From: CAJGBR01 sp045637425
Lineage (GTDB): Bacteria > Bacteroidota > Bacteroidia > Bacteroidales > Rikenellaceae
Length of the DNA: 64,000 nucleotides
Assembly (NCBI GenBank): GCA_045637425.1
Contig: JAZTZL010000037.1
Span: 5,937-69,936, forward strand
Reading direction: 5' to 3'
This document shows, piece after piece, positions 9,575-17,777 of this stretch; positions within the stretch are counted from its first letter, which is position 1, and each line of letters starts with the position of its first letter. Position numbers and translations under genes: made by a program. Below the pieces are notes generated by a model. The model did not search any database. It saw nothing but the letters and a program-made list of their open reading frames with translations, and was not told the origin of the DNA.

Positions 9575-10647
9575 TTTCTGATTTGTTCAATGAAATTATC
9601 GAAAAGGTATGATATATCTTCCGGACCGCGAGATGCTTCGGGCGAGAACTGCACAGAACTGAACGGTTTTACGTTGTGAGCAATACCTTCGTTAGTTCCG
9701 TCGTTCAGGTTCGTAAACGTAGCCGACCAACCTTCGGGCAACGATTCTGAATCTACTGCGTAACCGTGGTTTTGAGATGTCATTACTGCACGCGGCTGAC
9801 CCTCAATTGCCACAGGCTGACTCGCACCTCTGTGTCCGTATTTGAGTTTTATTGTTTTAGCTCCGGCTGCCAGCGCCAAGAGTTGGTGACCCAATCCGAC
9901 TCCAAAGATTGGTTTGTTGTTATCCATAGCCTTACGGATATTTTCCACTACGGCCTTATATACTTCGGGGTTACCCGGGCCATTCGACAACATCAAACCA
10001 TCGTACTCCATAGCCGAGAAGTCTGAGTTGTAAGGCACTCTCACCACCTGAACGCCACGTTTCAGCAGGCTGTTTATAGTTGAAGCCTTACAACCGCAAT
10101 CAACCAACACTACTTTGCAATCGCCTTCACCGTATGTAATCGGTTCAGTGCAACTCACTTCGCCAACGAGATTTTCGCCATTGGGGTTGTAGAACTCAAC
10201 CTCTTTGCAACCTTCAGTCAATATCTTGCCGAGCATAACACCATTTTCGCGGATCTCTTTGGTCAATTCGCGAGTATCGATACCGAAGATTGCTGGGATA
10301 TGATTATCTTTCAGCCATTGGTCGAGACTTTTTGCTGCATTCCAGTGACTATACTCGAATGAATAATCCGTAACAATCAAACCACGAATATGAATATTTT
10401 CGGATTCAAATGCTTTTATAACGCCATCGACACGTTCAATGTCGGGCACACCATAATTACCGATAAGCGGATAGGTCATAACAAGAATCTGTCCTCTATA
10501 AGAAGGATCAGTCAAAGATTCGGTATAACCTGTCATTGCTGTTGAAAAAACGACTTCGCCGGAAACAGAGCACTCATCGCCAAAAGCGAAGCCTTCAAAC
10601 TTTTTGCCATTCTCAAGAACCAGAGTGGCGGACTTAAATTTTGACAT
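9562..10647 (-). CDS. carA: Carbamoyl-phosphate synthase small subunit with degenerate glutaminase site
   Basis: The small subunit normally hydrolyses glutamine and channels ammonia to CarB. This 361-residue protein has the standard two parts: an N-terminal CarA domain (LTDPSYRGQI at about 45-53) and a class I amidotransferase domain from about residue 178. The fold motifs are conserved (SNGPGNP, GLGHQLLALAAG, SQNHGYAVD, PEAS), but the nucleophile Cys of GICLGHQ is Gly251 (codon GGA at 9897-9895) and the catalytic His of HPE is Ser335 (TCG at 9645-9643). Only the Glu of the triad remains. Both codons are clean in the given sequence, and no frameshift is seen. I infer an inactive glutaminase retained for structure or regulation. 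It is the first gene of carA-carB and has a structured leader. Confidence 0.93.
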   Translation of the reverse strand: MSKFKSATLVLENGKKFEGFAFGDECSVSGEVVFSTAMTGYTESLTDPSYRGQILVMTYPLIGNYGVPDIERVDGVIKAFESENIHIRGLIVTDYSFEYSHWNAAKSLDQWLKDNHIPAIFGIDTRELTKEIRENGVMLGKILTEGCKEVEFYNPNGENLVGEVSCTEPITYGEGDCKVVLVDCGCKASTINSLLKRGVQVVRVPYNSDFSAMEYDGLMLSNGPGNPEVYKAVVENIRKAMDNNKPIFGVGLGHQLLALAAGAKTIKLKYGHRGASQPVAIEGQPRAVMTSQNHGYAVDSESLPEGWSATFTNLNDGTNEGIAHNVKPFSSVQFSPEASRGPEDISYLFDNFIEQIRKCKK

Positions 10648-10713
10648 TCTGCAGTACAGTTAAATATTATTTATCATTTAGCTGAAACTGCCTCTTGTAT
10701 GTCATATAGACAC

Positions 10714-10760
10714 CGTTCAGAGGTCGAGGAACCCAGCCGAGTTTCCTCAGTTTCTGAACG
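10714..10760 (-). promoter_or_regulatory. Structured 5' leader of carAB (hairpin at the predicted transcript start)
   Basis: Long hairpin with an outer 8-bp stem (10714-10721 with 10753-10760) and an inner 6-bp stem (10726-10731 with 10743-10748) around a GC-containing loop. It begins about where transcription from the predicted promoter at 10762-10793 should start, and about 65 nt separate it from the carA ATG. A second small inverted repeat, TGTC-TATAT-GACA, follows at 10699-10711. I do not recognise it as a named riboswitch or as a PyrR site; a role in carAB control or mRNA stability is inference. Confidence 0.5.
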
Positions 10761-10761
10761 A

Positions 10762-10793
10762 CAAAATTAGAAAATTTATTTCGATTTCACAAA
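10762..10793 (-). promoter_or_regulatory. Predicted promoter of carAB
   Basis: On the minus strand TTTG (10793-10790), exactly 20 nt, then TAATTTTG (10769-10762): a full match to the Bacteroidota -33/-7 promoter. It is one of the two best promoters in the window. Confidence 0.7.
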
Positions 10794-10821
10794 CAATAGT
10801 CACATTTTTACAAAAAAAATT

Positions 10822-10829
10822 TACCTTTG
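10822..10829 (+). promoter_or_regulatory. Predicted -7 element of the TrmH-type gene, almost touching the ATG
   Basis: TACCTTTG ends 4 nt before the ATG at 10834. If this is the promoter, the transcript would start at or within a few nt of the start codon and be leaderless. Confidence 0.5.
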
Positions 10830-10833
10830 CGCT

Positions 10834-11562
10834 ATGATTACAAAGGCTGAAATAAACTTAATTCGCTCGCTCGGCGACAAGCGCAATCGCGCAAAATACG
10901 GTGTATTCGTTGTTGAAGGCATCAAGTCTATCTCGGAAATGAGTCAGGCAGGACTTGAAATGGAGGCACTCTACACAACGACCGACAGTGCAGGAAAGAT
11001 GATCAAACCAAGTGAAATGGAGCGCATTTCTGCGCTGAAATCCCCCACAGAACATTTGGCGCTATTCCGCATTCCCAAACAGCAGCTCAACTCAGAACAG
11101 GTCAGAAGCGATATCACTTTGGTACTTGACGATGTGCAGGATCCTGGCAATCTGGGCACCATTATCCGCCTTGCCGATTGGTTTGGAATCAAGCAAATTG
11201 TCTGCTCGCCGGCTACGGCAGACGCATTCAACCCCAAAACTATCCAATCAACTATGGGAGCAATCGCGCGAGTGAATGTTTATTACACCCAGCTCGACAC
11301 ATTTTTCGAACAATTTAACGATATTCCCTGCTGCGGCACCTTCCTCGACGGCGAGAATATTTACTCAGCAGAACTCCCCCTGCCCGCAATAATCGTTATG
11401 GGCAACGAGGGCAATGGCATTTCGGACAAGGTGTCAGAATTTGTCAATAAACGCATTACAATCCCACCCTATCCTCTGCAGTCCAATACTGTCGAGTCGC
11501 TCAACGTAGCAATGGCTACGGCTATCGTTTGCGCCGAATTCCGACGCAGATTAAAAAAATAG
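10834..11562 (+). CDS. TrmH/SpoU-family RNA 2'-O-methyltransferase
   Basis: SpoU-class (SPOUT fold) RNA ribose methyltransferase of 242 residues. An N-terminal substrate-binding domain (about 1-90, including YGVFVVEGIKSISEM) precedes the knotted methyltransferase domain with the three family motifs: LDDVQDPGNLGTIIRLADWFG (motif 1, with the catalytic Arg), IIVMGNEGNGIS (motif 2) and IPPYPLQSNTVESLNVAMATAI (motif 3). The usual targets are 23S rRNA or tRNA; the exact nucleotide cannot be told from sequence. The N-terminal residues are family-like, so the ATG at 10834 is supported even though it sits just after a promoter box. It is divergent from carA. Confidence 0.9.
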   Translation: MITKAEINLIRSLGDKRNRAKYGVFVVEGIKSISEMSQAGLEMEALYTTTDSAGKMIKPSEMERISALKSPTEHLALFRIPKQQLNSEQVRSDITLVLDDVQDPGNLGTIIRLADWFGIKQIVCSPATADAFNPKTIQSTMGAIARVNVYYTQLDTFFEQFNDIPCCGTFLDGENIYSAELPLPAIIVMGNEGNGISDKVSEFVNKRITIPPYPLQSNTVESLNVAMATAIVCAEFRRRLKK

Positions 11563-11650
11563 GCATTCAATTTGGCATTTAACGAAAAATAAACGATATT
11601 TGTACCTTAATAATATTGTGTATACCCGAAATTATCGGGTTTGATTTGTT

Positions 11651-13195
11651 ATGGATACAATTAGAGTTAGTTGCGAAAATTGCGAAAAAAAAGATAGTTG
11701 CAAAGTAGATATCGGACGCGGATGCAGATTCTGCGTACCAAGTAATATCGATACAACAGAGGGTACAACCGTAAAAGTTTGTGAAGGTGCACAAAAGTTG
11801 CACATAACCGATTGGCTGAAGGACTACCCAAACGTTGAAACATCAGAAATAGTTGAAGTTCGATTCAAGAACACCAGAAAGGGCTACTATGCCAATGTAA
11901 ACAATCTGCCCCTTTGCGAGGGTGACATCGTAGCCGTAGAGGCTTCACCCGGACACGATATCGGTATCGTATCACTCACAGGCGACATCGTTGGTCGTCA
12001 GATGAGAAGAATCGGATTTGTGCCGATGAATGGCGAATTCAAAAAAGTCTATCGAAAAGCGAAACCTTACGACATCGAAAAGTGGCAGGAGGCTATTGCT
12101 CTTGAACACTCGACAATGATTAAATCGCGTCAGATTGCAGCAAGTCTGGGACTCGAAATGAAAATTGGAGATGTTGAATATCAAGGCGATAAGGTCAAAG
12201 CCATATTCTATTATATAGCAGATGAGAGAGTCGATTTCCGTGAACTAATCAAGATTCTTGCCGAGCAGTTCAGAATCAGGGTCGAAATGAAACAGATTGG
12301 CGCTCGTCAGGAGGCAGGCCGAATCGGCGGCATCGGCTCGTGCGGACGCGAATTGTGCTGCGCATCGTGGATGTCAAGTTTCAGCGCAGTAACTACAAAC
12401 GCAGTAAGATACCAGGAAATATCGCTCAATCCTCAAAAACTTGCAGGTCAATGTGGCAAGCTCAAATGCTGTCTTACTTACGAAATTGACTCGTATATGG
12501 ACGCTCGCCGGTCGTTCCCGAAAATTAATGCTCCCATCGAGATTATGGACGGCAACTATTATCTGATTAAGACAGACATCTTCAAACAGTTGATGTACTT
12601 CTCGACCGACCCCAATGGCGCCTCTTCAACAGCAGTTCCCGTAGACCGAGTGAGAGAATTACTCGCACTCAACAAACGTGGCATAAAGCCAGATGTGCTG
12701 GTTGATTTGAACTCAACGGGCAGCAAGGCTAACGAAGAGCCTCACTTTGCAAATGCAGTGGGCGAAGACAGCATCACTCGATTTGACAATGTCAGCAAAC
12801 GCAAAAATAACAAACGTAAAAATCCGCGTCAAGACAAAAAGCGCAGAGATGGCCGAGATGTAAGAGAGACTCGCGATGAGAAAGAGATTCGTGAAGTCCG
12901 CGAAGTAAAAGAGCCTAAAGAGGTTAAGGAGGCAACAAGACCAACTGATAACCAAATGACGGCCAAGCCCGAAAAACAGAATCGTCAAAGTGAAACAATA
13001 ACCAGCAAACCTGAACAAACTCAGGTTGCAGAGAAAATTTCAGCATCGCCCGAAAAGCAGGCACAGAACGAGCAGGCGGGCAATGCTCCCAGAAATAACA
13101 GAAGAAATAACGGCAACAACCGAAATTTCAGAAATCGTCGTCCGGGCAACAGACCATTCAAACCTAAAGAGGACAAAAACGAATCACAACAATAG
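11651..13195 (+). CDS. ricT: PSP1/RicT-family protein with long charged C-terminal tail
   Basis: PSP1-domain protein related to RicT (YaaT), which in Bacillus forms an Fe-S-containing complex with RicA and RicF that affects RNA maturation. The 514-residue protein starts with a Cys-rich stretch (CENCEKKDSC, GRGCRFC), followed by the PSP1 core (about 60-320) with conserved Cys in GSCGRELCCASW and GKLKCCLTYE. From about residue 375 the rest is low complexity: a basic run, then RE/KE/EVRE repeats, then a Gln/Glu/Pro part, ending in an Asn-Arg-rich stretch like the disordered RNA-binding tails of bacterial RNA proteins. The gldH-like gene begins 15 nt after the stop and trmB follows, a plausible operon. 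RicA and RicF genes are not visible here. Confidence 0.85.
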   Translation: MDTIRVSCENCEKKDSCKVDIGRGCRFCVPSNIDTTEGTTVKVCEGAQKLHITDWLKDYPNVETSEIVEVRFKNTRKGYYANVNNLPLCEGDIVAVEASPGHDIGIVSLTGDIVGRQMRRIGFVPMNGEFKKVYRKAKPYDIEKWQEAIALEHSTMIKSRQIAASLGLEMKIGDVEYQGDKVKAIFYYIADERVDFRELIKILAEQFRIRVEMKQIGARQEAGRIGGIGSCGRELCCASWMSSFSAVTTNAVRYQEISLNPQKLAGQCGKLKCCLTYEIDSYMDARRSFPKINAPIEIMDGNYYLIKTDIFKQLMYFSTDPNGASSTAVPVDRVRELLALNKRGIKPDVLVDLNSTGSKANEEPHFANAVGEDSITRFDNVSKRKNNKRKNPRQDKKRRDGRDVRETRDEKEIREVREVKEPKEVKEATRPTDNQMTAKPEKQNRQSETITSKPEQTQVAEKISASPEKQAQNEQAGNAPRNNRRNNGNNRNFRNRRPGNRPFKPKEDKNESQQ

Positions 13196-13210
13196 CAGAA
13201 GGCTCATTTG

Positions 13211-13687
13211 GTGGCAAAGTTGAATCTCATATCTACACTTAAGGTTGTGGCGACCTCTATAGCGATGGTCGTTATTTGGTGTGGGTGCAGTGTCGAACAT
13301 TCGGTCGTAGTGTCTGACATAACAGAACTGCATTGGCATCGAGACAGTGCACGCTATCTGGTAATCGAAAATGAAGATTCGATAAATCAGCATTCGATTA
13401 ACATTGTAGTCAGATATAATCCACGTTCTGTAGCAGAAAATCGTATGCAGCTTGCCATTGAGATTCAGTCTCCTCAGGGGGAATTGTACAGAGATACGGT
13501 AAAGTGCGCATTGGGCAGCAAACAGACTAATGAACTGCACTCTGGACAAGTAAGATATCAGGAAAAAATCTACAAATTCATCGACAACGCCGTACTGAAG
13601 GACAAGGGTAAATATATTATAAAAATAAACCACTTTGAACAAGAGTGCATCGAAGGCATCACAGCCGTAGGAATATCAATAAACTAA
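13211..13687 (+). CDS. GldH-like gliding-motility lipoprotein
   Basis: Predicted exported lipoprotein of about 158 residues. The hydrophobic N-terminal segment (VVATSIAMVVIW) runs into CGC, a plausible but not perfect lipobox. The rest is a beta-rich domain with features of the GldH family, such as the ELHWHRDS start, a middle IVVRYNPRSVAENRMQLAIEI strand pair and the late KFIDNAVLKDKGKYIIKINH. GldH is needed for gliding in Flavobacteria; its homologues are kept in non-gliding Bacteroidales, usually next to ricT as here, with no known role. No ATG exists at the 5' end: either GTG at 13211 or TTG at 13208 must be used. The call rests largely on position, so it is moderate. Confidence 0.6.
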   Translation: MAKLNLISTLKVVATSIAMVVIWCGCSVEHSVVVSDITELHWHRDSARYLVIENEDSINQHSINIVVRYNPRSVAENRMQLAIEIQSPQGELYRDTVKCALGSKQTNELHSGQVRYQEKIYKFIDNAVLKDKGKYIIKINHFEQECIEGITAVGISIN

Positions 13688-13696
13688 CACAAGGAA

Positions 13697-14419
13697 ATGG
13701 CTAAAGGAAAGAATAAACTTGCACGTTTCGCCGAAAACGAAACATTTGAATGTCTGGTACAACCCCAATTCGAGGAAATCTTCCACAAAGACCACCAACT
13801 CAAGGGTAATTGGGGTAGCAAATTTTTCGGCAACAATAATCCTATTGTATTGGAACTCGGCTGTGGCAGAGGCGAATACACCGTAGCGCTGGCTAATATG
13901 TATCCCGATAAAAACTTCATTGGTGTAGATATCAAGGGTGCAAGAATGTGGCGTGGAGCAAAAACGGCTACGGAGAACAAAATGAGCAATGTCGCATTCC
14001 TCAGAACTCGAATCGAGTTTATTGAGTCATTCTTCGGCAAAGATGAAATTTCGGAAATATGGATTACGTTCCCCGATCCGCAGCTGAAAAAAGCACGAGT
14101 AAAAAAACGTCTGACTGGCACACTGTTTTTGGCTAAGTATGCTGATTTTCTGAAACCTGACGGCTGGATTAACTTAAAGACCGACTGCCGCCACCTGCAC
14201 GACTACACAAAGGCAGTTGTGGACCACAACGGACTCGAGTGCGAGATAGCAAACACTGATATCTACGGCACGGGATTTGCTGACCCGCTGTTATCGATTA
14301 AAACTCGCTATGAGGGCATCTTCCTCGACCGAGGCGTAAAAATCACCTACTTAAGATTCGCGCTCGGCGACAAAAAGCAATTCGAAGAACCTCTGTTCGA
14401 ACCCGATAATCTGTTGTAA
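13697..14419 (+). CDS. trmB: tRNA (guanine-N7-)-methyltransferase
   Basis: Transfers methyl from SAM to N7 of G46 in the tRNA variable loop. The 240-residue protein is a class I methyltransferase: motif I is VLELGCGRGEYTVALA (about 52-66), followed by the acidic ribose-binding IGVDIKGARMWRGAK, and the family-specific ITFPDPQLKKARVKKRL near residue 118, whose Asp-Pro-rich turn and basic run are diagnostic of TrmB. It begins 9 nt after the gldH-like stop and is the last gene of the ricT-gldH-trmB run; the terminator at 14431 follows. Confidence 0.93.
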   Translation: MAKGKNKLARFAENETFECLVQPQFEEIFHKDHQLKGNWGSKFFGNNNPIVLELGCGRGEYTVALANMYPDKNFIGVDIKGARMWRGAKTATENKMSNVAFLRTRIEFIESFFGKDEISEIWITFPDPQLKKARVKKRLTGTLFLAKYADFLKPDGWINLKTDCRHLHDYTKAVVDHNGLECEIANTDIYGTGFADPLLSIKTRYEGIFLDRGVKITYLRFALGDKKQFEEPLFEPDNLL

Positions 14420-14430
14420 AATGAAATAAA

Positions 14431-14457
14431 AAATCCTGCGAATAACGCAGGATTTTT
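14431..14457. terminator. Bidirectional terminator between trmB and sdaA
   Basis: Perfect 10-bp stem (14431-14440 with 14446-14455) around AATAA, with a T run on the plus strand and A run on the other side; it serves the two convergent genes. Confidence 0.85.
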
Positions 14458-14477
14458 TCATTATAATATTGCAAAAA

Positions 14478-15674
14478 CTATTCGTGAATTGTTGCGAGCC
14501 CGCCCTCGGCAGTCTCCTTATACAAACTCGGAAGGTCGTGTCCCGTCTGTTTCATAACCTTAACGGTACGATCAAAGGTAACACGGTGTTTGCCGTCCGA
14601 GAATAACGAATACATTCCAGCGTCTACGGCACGTGCAGCAGCAAAGACATTGCGCTCGATACAGGGAATCTGAACCAATCCACAAACAGGGTCACAAGTC
14701 AATCCCAAGTGGTGCTCAAGCCCCATCTCGGCTGCGTATTCAATCTGCGCAGGCGTTCCTCCCATCAACTGATTGGCGGCAGCTGCTGCCATGGCACAAG
14801 CAACTCCGACTTCGCCCTGACACCCCACTTCGGCTCCCGAAACAGAGGCGTTAGCGCGAACTACGCTACCGAATAACCCCGCCGTAGCCAATGCTCGCAA
14901 AATGCGTATATCTACAAAATCGTGCGTATTCTGCAAATGGTACAGCACTGCTGGCAGCACTCCGCACGAACCGCACGTCGGCGCCGTAACAATTTCACCA
15001 CCAGAAGCATTCTCTTCGCTTACTGCCAGCGCATAGGCATATAACATTCCTCGCGAACGCATCCAATCGCCATAGGTCTTAGCGCGAATCATATAATCGC
15101 CAGCCTTACGTCTCAGTCCGAGTCCACCAGGCAGTACACCTTCATTATTCAATCCTCGCTCAATGGCAGATTTCATTACCGTCCAAGTATGGTTAAGGTG
15201 CTCCCAAATCTCCTTTCCCTCGAACTCCTCGACACATTCCCAATAAGACTTTCCACTATCCTCGCACCACTTCTGAATCTGCGCAATGGTATTCATCGGA
15301 TAGACATTCTTCTTCGGAGCCTCCTTTATGGTCTCATTGGCCAATGCACCGCCACCAATACTATATATAGTCCACTCGTCTATGACACCACCTTCCGAAT
15401 CCAACGCCTCGAACTTCATTCCATTCGGGTGGAACGGCAGAAATATCTTTTCCCAAACAATCTCCGTAGGCGCAACCGAACCCAATACGCTGAGTATGGC
15501 TACGTCGGTCATATGGCCTCGTCCCGTGAGCGAGAGGCTACCGTACAAAGTTACACGAAACCCCTTTGCATCGGGATTCTTCTCCAGAAACTGCATAGCA
15601 GCCTTCTTCGGAGCCATCGTATGACTACTCGAAGGGCCATCACCTATTCTATATATCTCTCTGATTGACTCCAT
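14478..15674 (-). CDS. sdaA: L-serine ammonia-lyase, iron-sulfur type
   Basis: Converts L-serine to pyruvate and ammonia with an oxygen-sensitive 4Fe-4S cluster. The single chain of 398 residues carries the beta domain (RIGDGPSSSHTMAPKKAA at about 10-27) and the alpha catalytic domain with TAPTCGSCGVLPAV, SGAEVGCQGEVG and CDPVCGLVQIPC, which together supply the cluster Cys ligands. It is shorter than the roughly 455-residue E. coli enzyme but has all signature parts. It is the last gene of a leftward run and starts 6 nt after the mlaD-like stop. With tnaA elsewhere in the window it makes the cell a producer of ammonia from amino acids. Confidence 0.94.
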   Translation of the reverse strand: MESIREIYRIGDGPSSSHTMAPKKAAMQFLEKNPDAKGFRVTLYGSLSLTGRGHMTDVAILSVLGSVAPTEIVWEKIFLPFHPNGMKFEALDSEGGVIDEWTIYSIGGGALANETIKEAPKKNVYPMNTIAQIQKWCEDSGKSYWECVEEFEGKEIWEHLNHTWTVMKSAIERGLNNEGVLPGGLGLRRKAGDYMIRAKTYGDWMRSRGMLYAYALAVSEENASGGEIVTAPTCGSCGVLPAVLYHLQNTHDFVDIRILRALATAGLFGSVVRANASVSGAEVGCQGEVGVACAMAAAAANQLMGGTPAQIEYAAEMGLEHHLGLTCDPVCGLVQIPCIERNVFAAARAVDAGMYSLFSDGKHRVTFDRTVKVMKQTGHDLPSLYKETAEGGLATIHE

Positions 15675-15680
15675 TATACA

Positions 15681-16607
15681 CTATTTATCTTTGCGACCGA
15701 ATAGCGAAAAATGGACATATCGCTTCGGATTAGCTTTCAAATCTTCCAACAGCAACGACAAATTTGAAGTCGCTTTAACCAATGAATCATAAAGTTCTTT
15801 ATCCTCCATCAGAGCACCGACTGTTCCCTTACCCTCGTTGATATCGGACATTGCCTTATTTAGTTGCGCCATAGCACGTGTAGCCTCATTGACCATCGTA
15901 GGCAATTGTGCTGCCACAAGCGAATCGGACAGACTTGCCACATTTCTCAGCACCGAATCAACTCTATGTGAATTATCACCCAATGCCTTACTGAAACGAT
16001 TCATATTATTGACCATTTCATCGAGGCCCGATTCATTAAGTTTGGCTGTAATCTGCTCAACATTAGCCAACATCTTGCTGATATTTTCAAGATTCTGTTC
16101 GCATAACAATGAATCGACTGCGCCCAAAGTCTCAATCAGTTCATTAACCACCAGCGACGCCTTTTTCTTGAGTGCATCTAACTCAGAACCTGCAATCTCA
16201 AACAGGTCGGGGTCCACTTCGGAAAAGAGCGTATCACCCGGCTCGAGATATTCGTCCGAATCACCCAAATCTATTGCCAGCGCCTTACCGCTCAGCAAGT
16301 CGCCACTAAAAATTCTCGCTTTCGAATTGCGAGGAATTTTATACTTACTCTTAACGGTCAATTCCAACACAATCGGCGCACTCTCCGAATTCTGATTCAA
16401 AGTCATTCCAGATACCGTACCCACACGGAATCCCTTAATCATAATGGCAGCCGACTTGGCTATACCATTAGCCTGCTTGTATGTTGTGTAGTATGTCTTG
16501 GAACTGGAAAAAACATCTTGTCCTTTCAAGTAGTTGAATCCAAAATAGAACAACAACAGCATTAATACGCCAAATATTCCAATCTTTGTTTCTCGATTCA
16601 ATTTCAT
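15681..16607 (-). CDS. MlaD/MCE-domain lipid transport protein
   Basis: Single-pass membrane protein with an MCE domain, the substrate-binding part of Mla-type phospholipid transporters that maintain the outer membrane. Of 308 residues, about 8-25 form the N-terminal anchor (IGIFGVLMLLLFYFGFNYLKG) and about 38-120 the MCE domain (YYTTYKQANGIAKSAAIMIKG, then GFRVGTVSGM). The rest is a long helical region with repeated amphipathic segments, probably a periplasmic coiled coil. The genes for the ATPase and permease are not adjacent. It sits 18 nt after the amidase gene and 6 nt before sdaA; the amidase-mce pairing is frequent in Bacteroidota. Confidence 0.88.
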   Translation of the reverse strand: MKLNRETKIGIFGVLMLLLFYFGFNYLKGQDVFSSSKTYYTTYKQANGIAKSAAIMIKGFRVGTVSGMTLNQNSESAPIVLELTVKSKYKIPRNSKARIFSGDLLSGKALAIDLGDSDEYLEPGDTLFSEVDPDLFEIAGSELDALKKKASLVVNELIETLGAVDSLLCEQNLENISKMLANVEQITAKLNESGLDEMVNNMNRFSKALGDNSHRVDSVLRNVASLSDSLVAAQLPTMVNEATRAMAQLNKAMSDINEGKGTVGALMEDKELYDSLVKATSNLSLLLEDLKANPKRYVHFSLFGRKDK

Positions 16608-16625
16608 CGTTTTATATTTTTTAGT

Positions 16626-17744
16626 TTATTTCCTACCTGCCAATGAGCGTGCTTCGCTCGCTTTTATTATTTCACCGTTTTTCAGTCCTACGACGAATGC
16701 ACCCTTATATGTGCGCGACAAAACCTTTCGTTGCGACATCGCCTCGTTGTAGTTCTCTGTTATACCTATTATGTATCTATACCCTGTAGCCGATTTCTTT
16801 TCAACAATTCTGTTCTTATCTTTGCGAATTCGTCCTTTACTCAAGTCCATTTTCCCTGTTGAACTTGCAATTTGGACTGCATATTGAATCAGGTCTGGCT
16901 TAACTTCTACGGGTTTCTCCTTCTTCGGAGCACTCGTTACTGCCAACGGAGTCGAGCCGTCAATGGAGGTTTTGTACTTACAGAACGCTCTGAACAAAGA
17001 TTGTGCATAGTGTTCTTTACCCTCTTTCGACGCAAGAATACGCGCATCTGTAGCATTCGAAATGAATCCATACTCAGCCAAAATGCTCGGCATTGCAGTC
17101 TTCCACAATACAAGGAACACAGCCTGCTTAACGCCTCGGTTCGGCATTCGCTTCTCCTTTTTGAACTCCTCATTCACCAGACTCGCCAATTCGATACTCT
17201 GCACCTGATAGCCATACTGCATCAGCGAAAACATAATGTACGACTCGGCAGAATTTGGGTCAAAGCCTTCGTATTTTGTTGTGTAATCCTCTTCGTATGA
17301 GATTACGCTATTTTCCTTCTTCATCACCTCGAGGTTCTGATTGCTACCCTTTGCCCCCATCACAAAAACCTCGGTACCCGACGGCGTAGCCGACTTGTTT
17401 GAGTTGATATGAATTGAAATAAAGAGGTCTGCTTTCGCACGATTAGCGATATTTCCGCGCTCGTGCAATTCGACAAAACGGTCGTCCGAACGGGTATAAA
17501 CAACCTTAACATCTGGATAAGCTTGTTTTATCAACTCGCCAAGACGCAATCCGACCCACAAATTAATATCTTTTTCCTTCAGATTTCGTGTTACAGCACC
17601 CGGGTCCTTACCTCCGTGTCCGGGGTCAATGACCACTGTAGTCAATTTGTTAAATCGAGTTTCATTATTCTGAGCATCAACACTATAACTCAACAAACTC
17701 AACAATCCCAACAGCAAAAAAAATTTCATTTTGCAGAGTTTCAT
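16626..17744 (-). CDS. N-acetylmuramoyl-L-alanine amidase (AmiC-like)
   Basis: Periplasmic zinc amidase that cleaves the bond between MurNAc and the stem peptide, normally during daughter-cell separation. The 372-residue precursor has a signal peptide (MKFFLLLGLLSLLSYSVDAQ). The Amidase_3 domain spans about 32-250 with zinc-binding and catalytic motifs: IDPGHGGKDPGA, then VKVVYTRSDD, ISIHINSN and AEYGFISN (catalytic Glu). A C-terminal region (about 285-350, IQYAVQIASSTGKMDL to KGAFVVGL) looks like a SPOR domain, which binds denuded septal glycan. Two possible ATGs lie 15 nt apart (17744 or 17729). Promoter: the palindrome at 17778-17793. First gene of the amidase-mlaD-sdaA run. Confidence 0.92.
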   Translation of the reverse strand: MKLCKMKFFLLLGLLSLLSYSVDAQNNETRFNKLTTVVIDPGHGGKDPGAVTRNLKEKDINLWVGLRLGELIKQAYPDVKVVYTRSDDRFVELHERGNIANRAKADLFISIHINSNKSATPSGTEVFVMGAKGSNQNLEVMKKENSVISYEEDYTTKYEGFDPNSAESYIMFSLMQYGYQVQSIELASLVNEEFKKEKRMPNRGVKQAVFLVLWKTAMPSILAEYGFISNATDARILASKEGKEHYAQSLFRAFCKYKTSIDGSTPLAVTSAPKKEKPVEVKPDLIQYAVQIASSTGKMDLSKGRIRKDKNRIVEKKSATGYRYIIGITENYNEAMSQRKVLSRTYKGAFVVGLKNGEIIKASEARSLAGRK

Positions 17745-17777
17745 TATCAGCTATGATATTAATTCTGTTTTTTTCAT

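Noticed and set aside
8759..9679. Long open frame (306 codons) on the plus strand opposite carB/carA
   Set aside because: It is the mirror of two well-conserved minus-strand genes, has no family pattern (Cys/His/Phe-rich shadow composition) and no promoter or start context.
10699..10793. Known riboswitch or PyrR attenuator in the carA leader
   Set aside because: I could not match a known consensus, and no T run follows the hairpin as an attenuator would need; kept only as a structured leader.
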